Assembly: GCA_020636955.1 (NCBI GenBank)
Contig: JACJWY010000001.1
Coordinates: 124,001 to 188,000 of the forward strand
Length of the DNA: 64,000 bases
Direction: 5' to 3'
Source of the DNA: Thermoleophilales bacterium
GTDB lineage: Bacteria; Actinomycetota; Thermoleophilia; Solirubrobacterales; 70-9
Part shown: piece by piece, positions 57,915-64,000 of the stretch
Layout: each line of letters opens with the position of its first letter
Numbering within the stretch: the first letter of the stretch is position 1
Notes under the pieces: model-generated
Seen by the model: only the letters and a program-made list of their open reading frames with translations
The model's database searches: none
Told to the model about the DNA's origin: nothing
Translations under genes and position numbers: made by a program

Positions 57915-58912
57915 TGGGGCTTTTCACCCGCAGAAAGCCGAGGGTTGACTACCCGGCCCGGATCGCCGAGCTGAACGCCGAGAACCGGGCTTCTCGCAGC
58001 CCCGAGCGGGACCGCGAACTGCGCCGGCTGCGACACGAGGCCGGCGTGGAAGCGCTCAAATCTCCACCCCCGCGCCCCGGGCTCGTGGATCCGGCGGCGG
58101 CCGCACCAGCCCGCGGAGCCGAGTCGAAGTGCCCGGAAATAACGCCGGAGGAACTGACCCCGGAGGTGTTGAGGGCCGCGATCCTCGAGGCTGGCTGCCT
58201 GCTGGTCCGGGACCTCATGCCCGATGAGGAGGCGCTGGCCATCGCCGATGGAATCGAGCAGGCCTTCGCCACCCGGATCAGGTTGCGTGAGAGCGGAGGC
58301 GTCGACGGAGAAGGCTTCTACGACGAACTCGTTCCCGAGGAGCCCTACGCAGTCCAGAAGAGGGACTGGATCGAGGAAGGCGGCGGAGTTCTCGCGGTCG
58401 ATTCTCCGCGGCTTCTGGTCGACATGCTTGACGCCTTCGATCGGGTGGGGTTGCCGGAAGTGATCGAGGGCTACCTGGGCGAGAAACCCCTGATTTCGGC
58501 CGACAAGTGCACTCTTCGCAAGGCGACCGGGGATGTCCCCGGTGCCTGGCATCAGGACGGGCGCTTCATGGGCGACGTGAGGGCGATGAACGTCTGGCTG
58601 TCGCTTTCCCGTTGCGGTGATGTCGCTCCGGGCATGGATCTGGTGCCGACCAGACTTGATGACTACGTTGCAACCGGCACCGAAGGGACCTGGCTGGAGA
58701 CCCAGGTGTCGGACGCCGTAGCCGAGGAGGCGGCGGGCGAGATCGGGATCGTGAGGCCTGTCTTCAATCCCGGCGATGCCCTGCTCTTCGACGATCTCTT
58801 CCTTCACCAGACTGGCTCCGACCCATCGATGCCGAAACCCCGCTACGCGATCGAGAGCTGGTTCTTCGGGACTTCGGCCTTTCCCGATATCTACGTGCCC
58901 CTGGCCGCCTGA
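57914..58912 (+). CDS. PhyH-family Fe(II)/2-oxoglutarate dioxygenase, tandem copy 2
   Basis: The 332-residue paralogue keeps all ligands: H213-x-D215 in GAWHQDGRFMG, His298 in LFLHQTGSD and an equivalent Arg (KPRYAIESW). From SKCPEIT onward it is closely similar to copy 1, while the N-terminal arm is shorter and mostly unrelated. The shared TGATG junction makes co-translation near certain. Two intact copies suggest a heteromer or two successive oxidations on one substrate, rather than decay of a duplicate. Confidence 0.8.
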   Translation: MGLFTRRKPRVDYPARIAELNAENRASRSPERDRELRRLRHEAGVEALKSPPPRPGLVDPAAAAPARGAESKCPEITPEELTPEVLRAAILEAGCLLVRDLMPDEEALAIADGIEQAFATRIRLRESGGVDGEGFYDELVPEEPYAVQKRDWIEEGGGVLAVDSPRLLVDMLDAFDRVGLPEVIEGYLGEKPLISADKCTLRKATGDVPGAWHQDGRFMGDVRAMNVWLSLSRCGDVAPGMDLVPTRLDDYVATGTEGTWLETQVSDAVAEEAAGEIGIVRPVFNPGDALLFDDLFLHQTGSDPSMPKPRYAIESWFFGTSAFPDIYVPLAA

Positions 58913-58923
58913 GGAGCGTCAGG

Positions 58924-58967
58924 CGCGACGGCGTCCTGCCCAGCCTGTGTGGCCCCGGCCCGTCGCG
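58924..58967. terminator. inverted repeat between convergent PhyH and GT2 genes
   Basis: CGCGACGG and CCGTCGCG pair perfectly around a 28-base GC-rich loop, in the 75-base gap between convergent stops. No U tract is present. Confidence 0.35.
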
Positions 58968-58987
58968 GTCTGGCTGGCCCGAACTGA

Positions 58988-59704
58988 CTAGCTGATCCGG
59001 CGCGAACGGAAGCGGAAGCCGAGGATCAGGCGCATCATCCTCAACCCGAGGCCGAAGGCGACCGCGTAGTCACCGGTCACCGAGGAGGTCCCGACCCGCG
59101 GCAGGTAGTTCACCGGCACCTCCACGAAGCTCCGGTTGGAAGCCAGCAGCAGCATCAGCATTTCCGGCCCGGCGTGGCTTGAGCCGACCTTCATGTTGCC
59201 GGCGAGGAAGGCTGCGGTTTCGCGGGTGAGCAGCCTGTAGGTACAGCCGATGTCACTCAGGTGGCTGGTGTTGAAGATGGTCTCGACGATCTTCGCGACC
59301 GCCCAGTTGCCCCATTTCAGGAAGGCCCCCATGTTGGCGCCTTCCCAGATCAGCTCGTTGGTGGTGCGGGTGCCGAGCACCGCGTCGACCTCTTCGCTGT
59401 AGGCCAGCAGTTTGACGATGTCCTTGGCCAGGAAAGTGCCGTCCGGTTCGGCCAGGACGACCAGGTCGCTGTCGGCCTCGTGAAGCCCCCGCCGGATCGC
59501 ATGCCCGTAGCCCTGTTTGGCCTCTAAGACCTGCCGGGCATCGGTCCGCTCCACCTCCTCGGTGGTTCCCGGCTCGGCGTTGTTGTTGATCACGAGCACC
59601 TCGTCGACCAGACCGGTCGCGTAGAAATCGTCGATCACCTGCCTGATCGAATCCTTCTCGGCGTAGGTCATGAGAACGACCGTGACTGTCTTTTCGTGCC
59701 ACAT
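58988..59704 (-). CDS. GT2 glycosyltransferase
   Basis: This 238-residue GT-A protein has VTVVLMTYAEKDSI, VLVINNNAEPGT, KQGYGHAIRRGL, VLAEPDGTFLAKD (E-P-D acidic motif) and SDIGCTYRLLTRETA. It resembles small DPM/UDP-glucose:polyprenyl-phosphate-type transferases. No membrane helix is visible; the basic C-terminus (FRFRSRRIS) may bind the membrane. It is divergent from the GT2-GT4 fusion. A minus-strand TATTGT and the plus-strand TAGTGT -10 elements overlap in the 35-base gap. Confidence 0.8.
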   Translation of the reverse strand: MWHEKTVTVVLMTYAEKDSIRQVIDDFYATGLVDEVLVINNNAEPGTTEEVERTDARQVLEAKQGYGHAIRRGLHEADSDLVVLAEPDGTFLAKDIVKLLAYSEEVDAVLGTRTTNELIWEGANMGAFLKWGNWAVAKIVETIFNTSHLSDIGCTYRLLTRETAAFLAGNMKVGSSHAGPEMLMLLLASNRSFVEVPVNYLPRVGTSSVTGDYAVAFGLGLRMMRLILGFRFRSRRIS

Positions 59705-59726
59705 GCTCGGTTACCGGTGGCCACAA

Positions 59727-59732
59727 TAGTGT
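59727..59732 (+). promoter_or_regulatory. -10 element, leaderless promoter of the GT2-GT4 fusion
   Basis: TAGTGT is followed by 7 bases and GTG 59740. On the opposite strand TATTGT overlaps it and could serve the divergent GT2 gene. Confidence 0.45.
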
Positions 59733-59739
59733 TTGACCG

Positions 59740-62004
59740 GTGGAATCGAACGCGGGGGTGAAAACCGGAGGCCCAAGGGTCGCCGTTGCGATGGCAACCC
59801 ATGAACCCGATCCGGATCTCTTCCGGAGTCAGGTCGAATCAATCCGCGCCCAGGAAGGCGTCGACTGGGCCTGTTTCATCTCCGATGACGCTTCCGGCCC
59901 CGAGGCAATCGAGGTGATCGAAGAGGTTCTTGCCGGGGATGAACGCTTCATCCTTTCCCGTTCCGGCAGCAGGCTCGGCTTCTATCGCAACTTCGAAAGG
60001 GCGATCGGACTGGTTCCGGCCGATTTCGACCTGATCGCGCTCAGTGACCAGGACGATCGGTGGTACCCGGAAAAGCTTCGCGTGCTGGCCGACCAGATCG
60101 GCGACGCGGGTCTCATCTACAGCGACCAGCGGCTGGTGGAAGAGGACGGCCGGGTGATCGCCGACACCTACTGGACGGTCCGGGAAAACAATTACCGGGA
60201 TCTGATCTCGATGCTGGTGGCCAATACCGTGACCGGAGCTGCCTCCCTTTTCACCCGCGGGGTTGCCGATCTCGCCCTGCCCTTCCCGGAAGTGCCAGGC
60301 GAGCAGTACCACGATCACTGGCTGGCCCTGGTCGCTCTCGCCTCGGGCGAGATCGCATACGTCGATCGCCCGCTCTACGACTACGTGCAGCACGGCGGCG
60401 CCCTGCTCGGTCACGAGAAGGCCAACGCCGGCCTCGAAACTTCCGGTCTGTGGCGGCTCGACCCGCGACGCTGGCGGGAGATCTTCGGCGGGTGGGGCTC
60501 GGCCTACTTTGACGTCTACCTGCGGTTGAAGGCGATCGGCAGGCTCCTGATCGATCGCTGCGGCCTGTCAATCTCCTCGCGCAAGCTCCGCCAGCTCCAA
60601 CGATTCGATCGCAGTGACCGGTCGCTGCTCTCGCTCGCCTGGCTTGCCTTGCGTCCGTTGCGGGCAATTGCCGGCCACGGCGAGACGATGGGTATGGAGA
60701 GGATCCTGGTCCGGGCAATCCTCTACCGGCACCTAGTCGCGATCAAACGCCGGCTGCCGGGATCGCTCGGCCGCTCGGTCGACCATGGCGGGGAGCTGAA
60801 GGTCGAGACCGAGCTCACCGCCCGGATGAGGCAAAAGGTGGCGCCACTGTTCCCGATCACCTCGGCCGGCCAGCCGGCCCGGGTCAACCTGCTGATTCCG
60901 ACGATTGACCTCGACCACTTCTTCGGCGGGTACATCGCCAAGTTCAACCTGGCCCGGCGAATGGCCGGGCACGGGTTGCCCGTGCGAATCGTCACCGTCG
61001 ACCCGACCCCGCCCCTTCCTTCCAACTGGCGCCAGCGGATCGAGGGTTTCAGCCAGCTCGAAGGGATCTTCGACCAGGTGGAGGTCTGCTTTGCCCGGGA
61101 CGGCCGCGAGCCTTTCCGGACCAGCCTTTCCGACCGCTATGTCGCGACCACCTGGTGGACCGCGCACCTGGCCGACCGGCTCGCCCGCGACGCCGGATCA
61201 TCCCGCTTCCTCTACATGATCCAGGAATACGAACCGCTCACGGTGCCGGAGGGCATGTGGCGCGAGCTGGCCCGCCAGTCATACGACTTTCCGCACCACG
61301 CCCTGTTCTCAACGGAATTCCTGGTCGACTTTTTCCGGCGCGAAGAGGTCGGGGTGTTCGGTAGCGGCGTCGCCGGTGGTGGCCAGGCGATTCATTTCGA
61401 GAACGCCATCACCCCGGTCGCAGCCCCCGACGCTTCCCGGCTTGGGGCCCGCAGCCAGCGACGGCTTCTGCTCTACGGCAGGCCGGAGGCCCATGCCGCC
61501 CGCAACCTCTGGGAGGTGGGGATCGACGCCCTCAGGCGGTCCGTTGCGGCAGGCACTTTCGGCCCGGAATGGTCCTTCCATGCGATCGGCACGGTGGGGT
61601 CCGGTGAAAAGGTGGATCTCGGGGCGGGGCGCCACCTCGATCTCGTCCCCCGGACGGGGCAGTCCGAGTACGCGAGCTTCCTCTCCGGGCATGACCTGGG
61701 CGTCGCCCTGATGGAAGCGCCGCATCCCAGCCTGGTGCCCTTCGAGATGGCTTCCGCCGGAATGCCGACCGTGACCACCACCTGGGGTGATTCGAAAACA
61801 CCGGAAGGACTGGCGGCGGTCTCTCCGAACCTGATCGCGGTCGCCCCTGATGCGGAGGCGGTGGCGGGAGCGCTGGCCGTGGCGGTTGCCCGAACGGATG
61901 ATTTCGAAGGCCGGGTCGAAGGGGCCTCGTTCCAGTGGCCGCGCGACTGGAACGAGGCGTTCCCGGACCCGCTGCTGGATCGGATTGCAGCTTTGCTGGA
62001 GTAG
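59740..62004 (+). CDS. two-domain glycosyltransferase (GT2 + WsaF-like GT4)
   Basis: The 754-residue protein joins two transferases. Residues ~13-240 are a GT2 domain: VAVAMATHEPDPDLF, FISDDASGPE, ALSDQDDRWYPEKL with the D-Q-D-D metal motif, and EQYHDHWLALV. A helical linker follows. From ~385 a GT4/WsaF-like part begins (VNLLIPTIDLDHFFGGY) with FLYMIQEYEP and the donor-site EAPHPSLVPFEMASAGMP near 660. Such fusions build repeating disaccharides, often rhamnans. It sits directly upstream of the Wzt/Wzm exporter that would transport its product. Confidence 0.83.
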   Translation: MESNAGVKTGGPRVAVAMATHEPDPDLFRSQVESIRAQEGVDWACFISDDASGPEAIEVIEEVLAGDERFILSRSGSRLGFYRNFERAIGLVPADFDLIALSDQDDRWYPEKLRVLADQIGDAGLIYSDQRLVEEDGRVIADTYWTVRENNYRDLISMLVANTVTGAASLFTRGVADLALPFPEVPGEQYHDHWLALVALASGEIAYVDRPLYDYVQHGGALLGHEKANAGLETSGLWRLDPRRWREIFGGWGSAYFDVYLRLKAIGRLLIDRCGLSISSRKLRQLQRFDRSDRSLLSLAWLALRPLRAIAGHGETMGMERILVRAILYRHLVAIKRRLPGSLGRSVDHGGELKVETELTARMRQKVAPLFPITSAGQPARVNLLIPTIDLDHFFGGYIAKFNLARRMAGHGLPVRIVTVDPTPPLPSNWRQRIEGFSQLEGIFDQVEVCFARDGREPFRTSLSDRYVATTWWTAHLADRLARDAGSSRFLYMIQEYEPLTVPEGMWRELARQSYDFPHHALFSTEFLVDFFRREEVGVFGSGVAGGGQAIHFENAITPVAAPDASRLGARSQRRLLLYGRPEAHAARNLWEVGIDALRRSVAAGTFGPEWSFHAIGTVGSGEKVDLGAGRHLDLVPRTGQSEYASFLSGHDLGVALMEAPHPSLVPFEMASAGMPTVTTTWGDSKTPEGLAAVSPNLIAVAPDAEAVAGALAVAVARTDDFEGRVEGASFQWPRDWNEAFPDPLLDRIAALLE

Positions 62005-62038
62005 CTCCGGCAGGTGAACATTCCGGGTCCTCTCCCGA

Positions 62039-62044
62039 TAGCCT
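62039..62044 (+). promoter_or_regulatory. -10 element, short-leader promoter of wzt
   Basis: TAGCCT is followed by 8 bases and TTG 62053. It argues against the upstream in-frame GTG at 62014, which would precede the transcript. Confidence 0.4.
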
Positions 62045-62052
62045 GCGTCGGG

Positions 62053-63324
62053 TTGTCATCGACTGAGACCAACCAGACGCGCGGCAAGGGGACGGTTCGC
62101 GATCTTTCCGGGAATCCGGTGGTGATCCGGGCGGAAGGATTGAGCAAGACCTTCGAGATTCCCGACCACAAGGTGGATTCCCTGAAGGAACGCGCGGTTC
62201 ACCCTTTCCGCAAACAGGAGACCCGCAAGCTCAAGGCACTAGAAGATGTCTCGTTCGAGGTCAGGCAAGGGGAGTTCTTCGGCATCGCCGGACGCAACGG
62301 CTCCGGCAAGAGCACCCTGCTGAAGATCCTCGCCAGCATCTACACCAAGGACCGGGGCTCGCTGAAAGTGGCCGGCCAGCTGGCACCCTTCATCGAGCTC
62401 GGGGTCGGCTTCAACCAGGAACTCGACGCCGCCCAGAACATCGTGCTGAACGGCGTGATGATGGGTCTGACCAGGCAGGAGGCCGAGAGCAAGGTGGACA
62501 CGGTTCTCGATTTCGCCGAACTCCAGGGTTTCTCCGACCTGAAGATCAAGAATTTCTCTTCCGGCATGCTGGTGCGGCTTGCCTTCTCGACCATGCTCGA
62601 AACCGAGGTCGACATCCTTCTGATCGACGAGGTGCTGGCGGTCGGCGATGCGGCCTTCGTCCAGAAATGCAACGACGCATTCCGGGACATGAAGGAATCC
62701 GGCAAGACAGTTGTGCTGGTCACCCACGACATGGAGAGCATCGAGCATCTCTGCGACCGGGCGATGCTGCTGGAAAACGGCCGCCAGACCAGGATCGGTG
62801 ACCCCGGCGAAGTCGGCCGCGAGTACATGCGGCTGAATTTCTCCGAGGCGGCCAGCGAGCATGACTCGTGGGTTCCGAGCGATCAGCGGGCAGCCCGCAT
62901 GCTCGGAGCCTGGCTTGAGGACGGGGACGGAAGGCGGGTAAGCAACCTGGCCGAGGAAGACTCGATCAGGGCGGTGGTCGAGTTCGAGATGCGGGCCCCG
63001 GTCGAAGAGCCACTCTTCACCGGCATGGTGGCCAACGACGACATGGTCCATATCGCCGCCTGGGAACAGCCGGTTCAGCGGGAGGGCATGCCGATCGAGC
63101 GTCTGGAGGCGGGCGAACGGGTGGCGGTGGTCACCGAGATCGAAAACAACCTGGTGCCGGGCCGCTACAACGCGAGTTTCCGCCTGTGCCGGAACGGGAA
63201 CTCCGACGACGTGGCCATGCAGATGATCGGCGCGATCGACTTCGTGGTCTACGGAACCTCGTCTCATCACGGGGTGGTCCGCGTCGAGCCCCGTCAGTCA
63301 ACCAGGTTCGGCGACGATGGCTGA
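62053..63324 (+). CDS. wzt: polysaccharide ABC exporter ATPase with carbohydrate-binding C-domain
   Basis: The 423-residue protein has Walker A GRNGSGKST (80-88), NFSSGM signature (167-172) and Walker B ILLIDE (188-193), as in Wzt/TagH. Residues ~255-423 form the Wzt-type carbohydrate-binding beta-sandwich, which in O9a-type systems recognises the finished glycan end. With Wzm it exports undecaprenyl-linked polymer. TTG 62053 is preferred because MSSTETNQ looks natural and a -10 sits just upstream; GTG 62014 and GTG 62119 are alternatives. It overlaps the permease gene by 8 bases. Confidence 0.9.
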   Translation: MSSTETNQTRGKGTVRDLSGNPVVIRAEGLSKTFEIPDHKVDSLKERAVHPFRKQETRKLKALEDVSFEVRQGEFFGIAGRNGSGKSTLLKILASIYTKDRGSLKVAGQLAPFIELGVGFNQELDAAQNIVLNGVMMGLTRQEAESKVDTVLDFAELQGFSDLKIKNFSSGMLVRLAFSTMLETEVDILLIDEVLAVGDAAFVQKCNDAFRDMKESGKTVVLVTHDMESIEHLCDRAMLLENGRQTRIGDPGEVGREYMRLNFSEAASEHDSWVPSDQRAARMLGAWLEDGDGRRVSNLAEEDSIRAVVEFEMRAPVEEPLFTGMVANDDMVHIAAWEQPVQREGMPIERLEAGERVAVVTEIENNLVPGRYNASFRLCRNGNSDDVAMQMIGAIDFVVYGTSSHHGVVRVEPRQSTRFGDDG

Positions 63325-64000
63325 AGCGCCGCCTCCACCGAAGCTGGTCGAGGTACGGGGTCCCACCGCCCTCGGCGGAGGCTTCCGGCGGTTTTTCGAA
63401 CTGCTCTGGCTGATAGCGGTCAACGATTTCAAGAAGGCCTATTTCGGCACCGTGCTCGGCTATTTCTGGTCGCTGCTTCGGCCCCTGGCGCTGTTCGCCG
63501 TTCTGCTGTTCGTGTTCACGCGAATCTTCAGGATCGGTTCGGAAGTCGAGTACTACCCGGTGCTGTTGCTCTTCAACATCGTGATGATCTCCTTCTTCCA
63601 GGAAGCCACGCTCGGCTCGGTCGCTTCGGTCGTAAACCAGGAGAACCTGGTCCGCAAGACCCGGTTCCCGCGCCTGGTCATTCCCCTCGCGGTGGTGCTG
63701 ACCGGCCTGTTCAACTTCGGCACCAACCTGATCGCTGTGCTGATTTTCATCATTGCCTTCGGGGTCCCCCTGACCTGGACCTGGCTGCTTTTCCCGCTGA
63801 TCGTGATCGCCCTCTTCGTCTTCACGATGGCAGTGTCGATGCTGCTCTCGGCCCTTTATGTGAGGTTCCGTGATGTCGGGATCATCTGGTCGGTGCTGGT
63901 CACCGCGATCTTCTATGCGACCCCGGTCCTCTATCCGATCGAGATCGTCCCCTCGCAATACGTCGACTGGATCATGGCCAATCCGCTGACGCCGATCTTC
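63317..64000 (+). CDS. wzm: polysaccharide ABC exporter permease, C-terminus beyond window
   Basis: The first 228 residues of an ABC-2 permease are visible. A cytoplasmic N-terminus is followed by LIAVNDFKKAYFGTVLGYFWSLL (the amphipathic coupling segment and first helix of Wzm/TagG). VNQENLVRKTRFPRLVIPL and SALYVRFRDVGIIW are both hallmarks of the family. About five helices are present before the window ends. ATG 63317 overlaps the wzt stop (ATGGCTGA). It pairs with Wzt to export the surface glycan. Confidence 0.9.
   Translation, partial: MAEAPPPPKLVEVRGPTALGGGFRRFFELLWLIAVNDFKKAYFGTVLGYFWSLLRPLALFAVLLFVFTRIFRIGSEVEYYPVLLLFNIVMISFFQEATLGSVASVVNQENLVRKTRFPRLVIPLAVVLTGLFNFGTNLIAVLIFIIAFGVPLTWTWLLFPLIVIALFVFTMAVSMLLSALYVRFRDVGIIWSVLVTAIFYATPVLYPIEIVPSQYVDWIMANPLTPIF

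Noticed and set aside
1..64000. CRISPR array, insertion sequence, prophage or integron
   Set aside because: No regularly spaced direct repeats, transposase, integrase or phage structural motifs were seen on either strand.

Overview
The window is high-GC, densely packed bacterial DNA with many GTG and TTG starts and many short-leader or leaderless genes. It holds a FolP/GpgS pair, a split biotin-dependent acyl-CoA carboxylase and a DtxR-type regulator. This fits an actinomycete; the sulfatase and arylsulfotransferase content and the overall flavour suggest Thermoleophilia/Solirubrobacterales, but that placement is inference and no rRNA is present. No CRISPR array, insertion sequence, prophage or replication origin was seen.

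Positions 1-12.7 kb are housekeeping: a Kup potassium permease cut by the window edge, tRNA-Phe, a lipase-like hydrolase, an MrfA/YprA-type helicase, FolP, a glucosylglycerate pair (GpgS and a HAD phosphatase), a DtxR-family regulator, an aminotransferase, a polytopic membrane protein and sucD-sucC. Positions 12.7-26.2 kb are rich in sulfate-ester enzymes: three secreted formylglycine-type sulfatases, one secreted arylsulfotransferase-like protein, and a three-gene operon (small membrane protein, NoeA-like methyltransferase, membrane sulfatase-fold protein). A stand-alone adenine methyltransferase and a GNAT acetyltransferase lie among them.

Positions 26.2-40 kb carry the biotin carboxylase/BCCP subunit, a PHP phosphoesterase and a sulfate-assimilation block (sulfite reductase, CysH, Sat, CysC) flanked by two rhodaneses. 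Next come a dodecin, a small carboxylase-epsilon-like protein, two tandem arylsulfotransferase-like genes, and the carboxyltransferase subunit. The last two groups form one tightly spaced minus-strand run, so the sulfotransferase-like pair sits inside the carboxylase gene group.

Positions 40-64 kb are a cell-surface polysaccharide region: three tandem acyltransferase-3 proteins, a secreted CARDB-like protein, two tandem S51 peptidases, three large membrane proteins or GT-C-like transferases across the window, several GT2 enzymes, four SAM methyltransferases, a hexapeptide acetyltransferase, two tandem PhyH-type dioxygenases, a GT2-GT4 fusion and the start of a Wzt/Wzm ABC exporter. A plausible reading is that the window builds, decorates (acyl, methyl, perhaps sulfate and hydroxyl groups) and exports a surface glycan, with sulfate assimilation and sulfate-ester turnover nearby. 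The link between the sulfur genes and the glycan is inference.
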